From NCBI RefSeq assembly GCF_002077175.1, contig NZ_CP014943.1:3906001-3970000 (forward strand): DNA of 64,000 bases, written 5' to 3'. The translations under genes and the position numbers were made by a program. This document shows positions 9,727-18,100 of this stretch, piece by piece (positions within the stretch are counted from its first letter, which is position 1; every line of letters starts with the position of its first letter). The notes under the pieces are model-generated. The model searched no databases. It had not been told where the DNA came from and saw only the letters and a program-made list of their open reading frames with translations. The DNA comes from Colwellia sp. PAMC 21821 (lineage in GTDB: Bacteria > Pseudomonadota > Gammaproteobacteria > Enterobacterales > Alteromonadaceae).

Positions 9727-9791
9727 AAATAGCGCTTATTTGCTATTTTATGGTTAAGTAACTGATTAAATAATATTAATCAGTTACTTAA
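9726..9791 (+). terminator. Two tandem hairpins after the FTR1 gene
   Basis: First: aaaatagc (9726-9733) pairs with gctatttt (9742-9749). Second: a 15-base perfect stem, 9754-9768 with 9777-9791, 8-base loop. Neither is followed by a long T tract. The IS66 insertion joins directly at the foot of the second hairpin, and the target duplication overlaps its 3' arm. Confidence 0.5.
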
Positions 9792-9872
9792 TTGTGAGCG
9801 TCTGCCCAATAGCACATTATATTTAGTCGCTTTTCACCTTACAGTTGTTTCAATTTAATTTTGGAGTAACTT

Positions 9873-10184
9873 ATGACACACAAAGTATTTAATGATTGCC
9901 AGTACCCCGTTGATAAAACAAACACCTTTGGTTTAGCTAAACCGCCATGTAATCGCTTGACTTACTTACATCAGGCATCCCTTTGTACGCACAGCGAAAT
10001 GGACCTCACACAACGTGATGAAGGCAGCGTCATCCAAGGCCACATTATTTCCCTTCACACGATACAGCTGATAAATCAGCTCATGCAAAACATAAAACTC
10101 ATCATGCCACTTGCTGATTTACCGCTACTTTGTAGTACATCACAGGCCATTATGGATAAGTTACTTAGCGGGTTATCCCAATGA
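9873..10184 (+). CDS. IS66 first-ORF accessory protein (tnpA position)
   Basis: A 103-residue protein in the first position of the IS66 element, where tnpA normally lies. Its start has a good ribosome site (ggag, 9 bases before ATG). Its stop TGA overlaps the ATG of tnpB in an ATGA junction, the usual coupling in IS66. The sequence does not show the helix-turn-helix I would expect in a classic IS66 TnpA; it has a Cys-rich N-terminal half and a hydrophobic helical C-terminal half (IQLINQLMQNIKLIMPLADL). Function unknown; it is called by position, reading frame and ribosome site. Confidence 0.65.
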   Translation: MTHKVFNDCQYPVDKTNTFGLAKPPCNRLTYLHQASLCTHSEMDLTQRDEGSVIQGHIISLHTIQLINQLMQNIKLIMPLADLPLLCSTSQAIMDKLLSGLSQ

Positions 10185-10531
10185 AAATGTTTGTTGATGT
10201 GCCAGAGGTCTATCTTTATCGTAACGTCGTTGATTTTAGAAAATCTATCAATGGCTTAGTCATGATTGTTGAACAACAAATGCAAGTATCACCGCTAACC
10301 GGCAGCGTCTTTGTGTTTTGCAATAAAGGGCGAGATAAACTTAAGGTGTTGTATTGGGATAAAACCGGTTTTGCTTTGTGGTATAAACGGCTTGAAAAAG
10401 ACAAGTTTAAATGGCCCAATAAACTTACTTCAACATCACTTGATTTATCTGAGCAGCAATTGCATTGGCTGTTTAACGGCTTTGATGTGCTGGGACATCA
10501 AGCTATTCGTTATGACACGGTTGCCTTATAA
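10181..10531 (+). CDS. tnpB: IS66 accessory protein TnpB
   Basis: A 116-residue IS66 Orf2-type protein. The family signature is clear: VYLYRNVVDFRKSINGL near the N-terminus, then GSVFVFCNKGRDKLKVLYWD and a FALWYKRLEKDKFKWP block. TnpB is needed for IS66 transposition although its exact role is not settled. It is coupled to the preceding small ORF by an ATGA overlap and followed by the transposase after 86 bases. Confidence 0.95.
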   Translation: MKMFVDVPEVYLYRNVVDFRKSINGLVMIVEQQMQVSPLTGSVFVFCNKGRDKLKVLYWDKTGFALWYKRLEKDKFKWPNKLTSTSLDLSEQQLHWLFNGFDVLGHQAIRYDTVAL

Positions 10532-10617
10532 CATGTGATCATAAGCAGCATTTATTGATCACGAAATAATCTTAATAAAGCCAACAAGTTAGTGTGATTT
10601 ATTGATAAAATAAGTCC

Positions 10618-12132
10618 ATGAATGATGACGCGCAATCCTTACCCAATAACATTGAACAGCTCAAAGCGATGCTGTTGGCTGAGCGTAAGCAATCAGCTAA
10701 CCAGGCCGCGAGATTGCAGTTTCTGGAGGAGCAGTTCCGCCTTGCTCAACAGCAACGCTTTGGTGTGCGAAGTGAAGGTCATCCTGCACAAGGTGATTTG
10801 TTTAATGAAGTCGAAGTCGTCCTTGATGAGGTTTTAGCAACGGTTGAGTCAACCCCTGCAGTTGTTAAGAAAAAACCGGTGAGACAAAAGCTCCCTAAAA
10901 CGCTTGAGCGTGAAATTATAATTCATGATTTAAGCGACACAGAAAAGACCTGTGACTGCTGTGGTGAGTCATTGCATCCTATGGGTGAATCGCGCAGTGA
11001 GAAGCTTGAGTTTATTCCGGCAAAAGTTAAAGTGATTGAGCATGTACGACTCAAATACAGTTGTCGAACATGTGAAAAAGAAGGTGTTAGCACGCACGTT
11101 AAAAGTGCACGTGTCCCTCTCAGCCCAATACCTAAAGGGTTTGCAACGCCGTCATTGTTAAGTCAAATCATCACCAGTAAATATCAATATGCATTGCCGC
11201 TTTATCGCCAAGAAAGCTTGTTTAAGCAATACGGTATTGCATTAAGCCGGCAGACGATGAGCGAGTGGATGATGAAATGCAGCGAACTATTTAAGCCGCT
11301 TTATGAACAGTTAAAGAAAACGCTCTTACAGCAATATGTTATTCAAGCGGATGAAACCACGCTTAACGTGATTAATGAAGATAAAGCTAAGTGCTATATG
11401 TGGCTCTACTGCACGGGCAGTGATACGCCTGTGCACAGTGATGTGCCTAATATTGTGCTTTTTGATTATCAATCTAGTCGTGCGGGGCAATGTCCGGTTG
11501 ATTATCTCAATGGATATACGGGCTATTTGCAAGTGGATGGCTATGCGGGTTATGAAAAAACGCAAGCAACCCTCGCGGGGTGTTGGGCACACGCGCGTCG
11601 AAAATTTAAAGAAGCAGACATCGCACAACCAAAAGGAAAAACAGGTAAGGCGAATATGGCGCTGAGCCATATTCAAAAGCTGTATCGATTAGAAACACAA
11701 ATAAAAGATAAAACGGCGCAGGAAAAGTATCAACAGCGCCAGGAAAAAGCTAAGCCTATACTCGTACAGTTTTATCAATGGTTAGAAAAAGCCAACGTGC
11801 CACCCAAAACAGCCTTAGGTAAGGCTATTCAATACTGTAAAAATCAACGCCATAAACTCAGTCGTTATATTGAAAATGGTGAGCTAAGTATCGACAATAA
11901 CCGTGCAGAGCGTGCCGTGAAACCGTTTGTGATTGGTCGAAAAAACTGGTTATTCTCAAACACCGCGAATGGCGCAAACACCAGTGCGATGCTTTACTCG
12001 ATGATAGAAACAGCAAAAGCGAATGATTTAGTCCCGTTTGATTATCTCATGCATTGCCTTGAGCAATTAACCAACTCAACACTCGACATTAACGCATTAT
12101 TACCTTGGAACGTAAAACTTAATAAAGTGTAG
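10618..12132 (+). CDS. tnpC: IS66 transposase (TnpC)
   Basis: A 504-residue DDE transposase. It has an N-terminal coiled-coil and leucine-rich segment (about 10-50), a zinc-finger-like CDCCGE ... CRTCEKEG region (about 120-160), and the DDE catalytic core, with Asp in IQADETTLN (near 243), Asp in LQVDGYAGY (near 306) and Glu in DNNRAERAVKPF (near 432). The C-terminal LPWNVKL tail is typical. Full length and intact. Confidence 0.96.
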   Translation: MNDDAQSLPNNIEQLKAMLLAERKQSANQAARLQFLEEQFRLAQQQRFGVRSEGHPAQGDLFNEVEVVLDEVLATVESTPAVVKKKPVRQKLPKTLEREIIIHDLSDTEKTCDCCGESLHPMGESRSEKLEFIPAKVKVIEHVRLKYSCRTCEKEGVSTHVKSARVPLSPIPKGFATPSLLSQIITSKYQYALPLYRQESLFKQYGIALSRQTMSEWMMKCSELFKPLYEQLKKTLLQQYVIQADETTLNVINEDKAKCYMWLYCTGSDTPVHSDVPNIVLFDYQSSRAGQCPVDYLNGYTGYLQVDGYAGYEKTQATLAGCWAHARRKFKEADIAQPKGKTGKANMALSHIQKLYRLETQIKDKTAQEKYQQRQEKAKPILVQFYQWLEKANVPPKTALGKAIQYCKNQRHKLSRYIENGELSIDNNRAERAVKPFVIGRKNWLFSNTANGANTSAMLYSMIETAKANDLVPFDYLMHCLEQLTNSTLDINALLPWNVKLNKV

Positions 12133-12858
12133 AGAAAGTTTGTGGGGGAAAACAGAGGAAATCATCCATGATCAACACTCCCTGTTTTATTCGTCCTTGT
12201 AGTGGCTCCATGCCACCGCACTTCATCCTGAAGTATCCATAACCCAGCATCCTGCTTGGTGTTGTTGCCAACACCAACAATACTAGAAGAATATAAATAT
12301 AATGCAAACCTGAGTACGATTTAAATTCAAGGTGTTCATTAGCCGACGCTCACACTTAATTATTTATTCCTCTAGTTGCTATTCATCCAGCAACATTCAT
12401 CTAGTGCCTATTAATATTTAGCCCAGGTGCGGTTTGATAAAAGTGTATAGCGAAATTACCAGCGAAAATATTAGCTAAATTATGTAGCTAATCTATGTTT
12501 TTGGTGGGGTTGTCTAATAGTATATGCTGTTCTGTATTTTAATTTTACTTGTTTCAACTCCATGTGATACAACATGATTTATACAAAAAATATTGTTCAC
12601 TAATACCAATTGAAATAAATAATCGATCATTTTAAGGCGGTTTAAATCGTCAATAACTGCGTTGTTTTCAATCACACACGCCCACTATTACTCGACAATT
12701 GCTCCTGCATTGTTCTACTTACGGGCATCCATGCCCTAATCAATCAAACGCCTTGCCTGCAGGGATAATGGTATGGACCCACTCCAACTTTATTTCAGGC
12801 CTCTTTAGGGCCAAAATGAAAGTGATAACAATCATTTATAAAAGCGGAGTGGATCAAC

Positions 12859-13875
12859 ATGAAGATTACTACAATCGGTTTAGACATTGCAAAATCAATT
12901 TTTCACATGTTCGCTGTGAATAAAAATGGGCGATTTGTAAAAAAGAAACAATTAAGAAGAAAACAAGTGTTGAGTTTCATGGCAACATTAGAGCCTTGCC
13001 TAATTGTAATGGAAGCTTGTGGCAGTGCGAACTACTGGGCTAGAAAATTTATTGAATTGGGGCACCAAGTAAAACTTATTGCGCCTCAATATGTAAAACC
13101 CTTCGTTAAAGGCAATAAAAATGATTATAACGATGCCGAAGGTATTGCAGAGGCAGCGCAACGCCCGACCATGAGGTTTGTGCCAATTAAATCGATAGAA
13201 CAACAAGATATTCAAAACTTCCATCGACAACGTGAACGCATAAAGAAAGAACGTAAAGCATTAGCAAGTCAGGTACGAGGCTTGTTAGGAGAATATGGCA
13301 TTGTCATCAATAAAGGTATTTCTGCAATTCGCAATGAACTGCCGGATATTTTAGAGGATGCGACAAATGAGTTAACGTATTTAAGTCGGGAGATATTTAA
13401 TGAGTTATGGCTTGAATTTCAAGTCACAGAAGTGAAGTTTAAAGCGTGTGAAGTTCGCTTAAACACGATGAATAAAGAAAATGAAATATGTGTTCGCTTA
13501 GATGAAATATTAGGTATTGGAGCAATCACAGCTAGCGCTACTTATGCAGCTGCAGGAGATGGAAAAGACTTTGTAAATGGTCGACATTTTTCGGCATGGC
13601 TTGGGCTTGTTCCTGGGCAGCATTCAACGGGTGGAAAGGCCACCTTACTCGGTATAAGTAAACGCGGTAATAGTTATTTAAGAACACTATACATCCACGG
13701 GGCCCGGGCAGTATTAAGGCACAGTGAAAACAAAACTGACCGATTTAGTTTGTGGGCACAAGCGTTAAAATCCCGACGAGGACACAACAAAGCATGCGTT
13801 GCTGTGGCGAATAAAATAGCAAGAATGGCTTGGGTAATAATGGCGAAGGGGGAAAGTTATCGCCCGGCTATATAA
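12859..13875 (+). CDS. IS110-family transposase (IS1111 type)
   Basis: A 338-residue DEDD transposase/recombinase. The N-terminal RuvC-like domain shows Asp in TIGLDIAKSIFHMFAV, Glu in IVMEACGSANYWAR, and the paired acidic residues in KNDYNDAEGIAEAAQRP. A coiled-coil linker runs about 110-200. The C-terminal Tnp_20 domain has the LGLVPGQHSTGGKATLLGI and KRGNSYLRTLYIHGAR blocks, including the conserved serine region. Enzymes of this family are guided by a structured RNA made from the element's own non-coding end. Intact, with a start supported by gcggagtggatcaac before the ATG. An upstream in-frame start in another frame at 12699 is not credible. Confidence 0.95.
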   Translation: MKITTIGLDIAKSIFHMFAVNKNGRFVKKKQLRRKQVLSFMATLEPCLIVMEACGSANYWARKFIELGHQVKLIAPQYVKPFVKGNKNDYNDAEGIAEAAQRPTMRFVPIKSIEQQDIQNFHRQRERIKKERKALASQVRGLLGEYGIVINKGISAIRNELPDILEDATNELTYLSREIFNELWLEFQVTEVKFKACEVRLNTMNKENEICVRLDEILGIGAITASATYAAAGDGKDFVNGRHFSAWLGLVPGQHSTGGKATLLGISKRGNSYLRTLYIHGARAVLRHSENKTDRFSLWAQALKSRRGHNKACVAVANKIARMAWVIMAKGESYRPAI

Positions 13876-14156
13876 ATAAAGCTCAAAACTGAAGCAAGTT
13901 AGATTGGTTTCAGTGATGAGATAACAGTAAAACCCTTTTACTTCAGTTGCAAAAGATAAATTAATCGGATGGTAAGATAGTCAGACTGGCTTGCACAAAA
14001 CCTGGTACCTGCATTGGCTAATAAAAAGCCGGAGGGATGATGAGGAGTGTGAGCGCAAACAACCATCGGGGCCAGAAGGTAAAAATCCTTCATAAACAGG
14101 CCGGATATATGAGAGCAATGATTTTCTCTTACATAACGATTAAATGTCTTGCAAAC
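13876..14156 (+). ncRNA. Candidate bridge/seek RNA of the IS1111-type element
   Basis: The 280-base region between the transposase stop and the right inverted repeat is where IS1111 elements encode their guide RNA. Seen: nested hairpins, ggct/agcc (14016-14019 with 14027-14030), gaagg/ccttc (14075-14079 with 14087-14091) inside an outer ggcc/ggcc (14070-14073 with 14099-14102). The ten bases gtacctgcat (14005-14014) are an exact reverse complement of atgcaggtac at the right junction (14172-14181), as a guide would be. RNA ends are not defined. Confidence 0.5.
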
Positions 14157-14267
14157 GGAGTGGGTCCATATATGCAGGTACTTATGTTTAGTCTGGAACA
14201 ATAAACATGTATTCTTGAACAATTTATCCTCGCTTAAAATTGGTCAATAACTTATTACATTTGGTAT

Positions 14268-14822
14268 AACAACCTGATTAATAAAACCATTCGCAGAATT
14301 ATAAATGAACGCTTAAATCAGTTGTTCGTTATCAATGGTTCCTTGATAAAATTATACAGGGAGTTTCATCCAAACATAAGCAACTGCTGACTAAACAAGG
14401 CTTATTAAACATAAGCCAGCGTAAGGCATAAAACGCTTTCCACTCTTGCACAACTAAAGCCATTTTAGCTCAATTAAAGCTATTTCGAAAATACTACTGC
14501 CGTTTTATTTTCTGATAAAATCGCCATTTAAAAATTACTTTAGAATCGTCCAAAGTTAACCTGCATAGCCCAACATATCTTAGTAATAACTCATTGCCTG
14601 ACTTCACCATTTTAACGTGCCAGTGCATCAGTATTTTATTTCCAATAAGTTATTTTATGCTTACGCTTTTGAACGCAGAGTATGAAATATAACCAATTGA
14701 ATTAAAGGTAAATATAGAATCTTTAATTAATTCAAAATTTAATTTGTTATTTCAAAATCCTTTACTAGTATTAATTTTATATTTGTAGAAATAAGTATTC
14801 TGGATGATTCACAGGAGTAGTC
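14268..14822. other. Intergenic stretch without recognised gene
   Basis: 555 bases between the repeat/IS block and the small ORF. All frames are broken by stops; I see no RNA gene, terminator or recognisable repeat. Confidence 0.5.
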
Positions 14823-14993
14823 ATGAGTCCAATATTAGTTAAAAGTTCCTCACCGTTAAATTTAGTTCCCCGTAAATTAAATATATTACTTAGCTTGGCC
14901 GTTTCCGCTTTTACGCGAATTCCATCTAGTATTGTACTACTCCGTCACAAGCGCGTGAGTGGGACATTATATCAACATGATCATATTTTATGA
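14823..14993 (+). CDS. Small ORF with signal-peptide-like sequence
   Basis: A 56-residue ORF with a good ribosome site (aggag, 7 bases before ATG). The middle reads KLNILLSLAVSAF, resembling the hydrophobic core of a signal peptide after basic residues, and the C-terminus is basic (LLRHKRVSG). It lies 120 bases before the giant surface-protein gene. It could be a real small secreted or membrane peptide, or a decayed 5' end of an earlier surface gene. No family recognised. Confidence 0.3.
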   Translation: MSPILVKSSSPLNLVPRKLNILLSLAVSAFTRIPSSIVLLRHKRVSGTLYQHDHIL

Positions 14994-15113
14994 TTTGAGA
15001 ATCAGTTATTAACTCTGTTTATATTAGTCCCTAGTGGGCTTTTTAATATTTTCAATAATCCTAAATTTCAAGTCAATACAGGAATTTTAGGGTGAATCAT
15101 TAGGTAGGTTTAT

Positions 15114-18100
15114 ATGCAAAAGTCAAAGGTATTGGTTTCGGTACTGCTAGCATTATCATTCAATTCTGGTGTAACGCTAGCAGAAACTGTCGGCACGAAA
15201 GGTGAAACAGTATCTCAAAGAGATGGCACAACAGTTACCACCGCAGATCTTGTTAATAGGCTTTCCGGAAACGGTTTAACTATTACCAACCCCGTATTTT
15301 CAGGAGGTGATACTCAGGTAGGGGTGTTTGATAACTTTGGCTTTTTATTAGACCCAACAGGCGCTAATGATTTCTCCAGTGGTGTTATTCTCAGTACAGG
15401 CTCGGTAGAGCCTGTTGTGGCAACTGGGGGTAGTAATGACTTAGATAACCAAGGCTATGCTATTGCTCCTTCAGAGCCATTTGGTTCTCCAACAGACGAT
15501 CCAGATTTAGGGTCTGGGTATGATCACGCAAAGTTAACATTTACAGTTTTGCCAACATTCGATACCTTGATATTAGACTTTGTTTTTGGCTCAGATGAAT
15601 ATAATGAATATGTAAACTCAGGTTTTAATGACAAACTTCAAATTTTAGTTGGTGGAACAAATTGTGCGTTAACGCCAGATAATCAAGTGTTTAGTATTAA
15701 TACGGTCAATCGGTCAAGCGAGTACCAAGGTGAATTTAGAACCCAGACACTGCCATCCGAGAATCCAGAGTTATATATAAACAATGATCCAGGCCTTAAC
15801 GATAACGGCAATGAGGCGAGCACGGCAAACTTTGCCACCCAAATGGACGGTTTTACCAAAAGAGTGAGTTGTCGCGCAGCAGTAACACCTAATCAAGCTG
15901 TTAATGTAGTTGTCGGTATCTCAGATGATGGCGATGAAGGTTTAGATTCTTGGGCCTTCTTTAGAGCAAAAAGTTTACGTGCAGAGCCCGGTGGTGACTT
16001 AGGTGATGCACCAGATTCTTATCAAACGCTATTATCTTCATCTGGACCAAGCCATACTATTGTTGAAGGTGTGCATTTAGGTACTCAGCCTAGTGGTGAT
16101 GTTGATGGCTTTCGTGATGGTTTTGATGACAGTAGTGGCACAGCAAGAGATGATGTTGATGATGGTATTACTACTTTCCCTCAGTTAGACGACACCGATA
16201 CCACCTATGCTATAACAGCCAATGTAACTTCCTTTAATGGTCAACCTGCTTATATTGGTGCTTGGATAGATTTTGATGGCAATGGCTCATTTGAAGCTGA
16301 TGAGTTTACCAACCAGATATCAGACGCGGGCACTGTTGTTAATGAAGCCGCAGATGAAATTGCCGCAGGCACTTACGAAGAAGATATTACCATTACATGG
16401 AATATGATCCCAGCAGGCACTCAAATTGGTAATAGTTTTGCGCGTATTCGTATTTCTAATACACCTTTAACTTCTGGCGATTTTGGTGGCAGTTTTACCT
16501 CTGGTGAAGTTGAGGATTATGGTTTTGTTATTTCTGGTGCGGCAGATGCCACTGCACCAGTTGTAACGATTGACGATCCAACCTTAGTTACTGCAGCCGA
16601 TGATACCTCTTATGTTATATCAGGTACGTGTACTGTCGGAGACGGCGTAGTTACTGTTGTAGTAGATGATTTAGATGGTACACCTTCAGGGCTAACTAGC
16701 TCGCCTGTTTGTAATGCAGAAGGTGTTTGGACCGCTACTTTTAACGTTACTGGTATTGATAATGGCTTAGGACAAGTAATCATTAATGCCTCGCAAACCG
16801 ATAAAAATAGCAATTTAGGCAATGCAACACAAAAAGCAGCCGATAAAGACAGTACATCAGCAATAACACTGAATAATTTAATTAAGGTCACAACAGAAAA
16901 CCAATTTGCTTATGCAGTGAATGGCAGTTGTGTTGATGCCAATACCCCGGTAACAGTTTTAATCGCGGGTTTACCTGATAAAACCGCAGTATGTGCAGAC
17001 AATACTTGGCAAGCGACCTTTGATGTCAGTTCTATCGCAGATGGCACAGGGATAATTATTGCCGATGCCAATGATAGCTCAGGTAGTGCCGTGCAAAAAA
17101 ATGCAGATAAAGATACTACTGGTCCAGCCTTAACCTTGAACGTACCGTCAACAGCAAATTCGTCTAATCAGGCAAACTATACCGTAACTGGCATGTGTGA
17201 AAGTGCCGGCACGGATGTATCTGTATATATACCGGGTGCGTCGCCAGAGCGCCAACGAGTTACCTGTAATGTTGGAATGTGGACGGCAACGACCAACGTC
17301 ACAGCCATTACTGATGGTACTGATGTAATTACCGTATTTGTTGAGCAAGATGATTTAAGTGGCAATGGTTCAGCGGTTGATGATACTGCAAATAAAGATG
17401 TGGTAGTGCCGAGTGTTGTTATTAATGCCCTAACAGTAGGTAATAATGCCAATCAAAATAGCTACCCTGTAAATGGTACATGTACCAGTGGCGATGGTAA
17501 TGTTACCGTTGCTGTTGCTGGCGCTACACCTGCAAGCCAAGCAGTAAACTGTTCAGGGGCAGGTACTTGGACTTCAGCATTTAATGTTAGCGCGATTGCT
17601 GATGGCACTAACGTTATTGTAGCCGATGCAAACCAAACTGATACCGCGGGTAATACCGGTAATGCTACGCAGCAAAGTGCGAATAAAGATATTGTGCCGC
17701 CAACCGTGAGTATAAATACCTTAAACGATGCTAATGCCGCTAACGCTAGCACTTATGCCGTGAGTGGCAGTTGTTCGATTGGCGATGGTAATGTTAACGT
17801 GTTAATTGCCGGTGCAACGCCAGCTAATCAGCCTGTAAGTTGTTCCCCTGGCGGTACTTGGACAGCAACTTTTGATGTAAGTGCGATAGCCGACGGAACC
17901 AATGCAATTGTAGTTGATGCAAATCAAACCGATGCGGTAGGTAATACTGGAACGGCGACTCAAGCAACGACAGATAAAGATGTTGTGTCACCGAATGTTG
18001 TGATTAACGCACTCAATGATGCCAATGCGAGTAATTCATCGGCCTATGTGGTAACGGGTACATGTACGATAAATGACGGTAACGTCACCACTTCCATAGC

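Larger units (their letters stand above)
9794..12353 (+). mobile_element. IS66-family insertion sequence, complete, with 8-bp target duplication
   Basis: A 2560-bp element. The ends are gtgagcgtc at the left (9794-9802) and its exact complement gacgctcac at the right (12345-12353); the inverted repeats continue imperfectly for about 25 bases. It is flanked by perfect 8-bp direct repeats acttaatt (9786-9793 and 12354-12361), the duplication size of IS66. It carries the standard three-gene set: a small first ORF, tnpB and the DDE transposase. All three reading frames are intact, so the copy may be active. About 220 bases between the last gene and the right end hold no gene. Confidence 0.95.
12764..14178 (+). 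mobile_element. IS110-family element, IS1111 subgroup
   Basis: About 1.4 kb. A 14-base perfect inverted repeat, tatggacccactcc at 12772-12785 and its complement at 14157-14170, lies slightly inside the ends. Subterminal repeats of this kind define the IS1111 subgroup. A shared hexamer tgcagg borders both ends (12758-12763 and 14173-14178); only one copy is expected in the empty site, so boundaries are uncertain by that hexamer. There is no ordinary target duplication, as expected. It holds one transposase and a 280-base non-coding 3' end. Confidence 0.88.
12603..14267. repeat. MITE-like extragenic repeat split by the IS110 element
   Basis: The outer ends match as an inverted repeat: ataccaattgaaataa (12603-12618) and the complement of ttattacatttggtat (14252-14267), 14 of 16 bases, with looser similarity for another 15 or so bases. 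Without the inserted IS the unit would be about 250 bp and has no coding capacity. This looks like a non-autonomous element or intergenic repeat used as target by the IS110 element. Other copies elsewhere in the genome are expected but cannot be seen here. Confidence 0.6.

Noticed and set aside
12820-12840. Fur-box-like sequence (tgataacaatcattt) before the IS110 transposase
   Set aside because: Only a partial dyad, inside an insertion sequence with no iron gene; considered chance.
13938-14222. Minus-strand 94-codon ORF over the 3' end of the IS110 element
   Set aside because: It crosses the right inverted repeat and lies over the structured non-coding region; no family resemblance.
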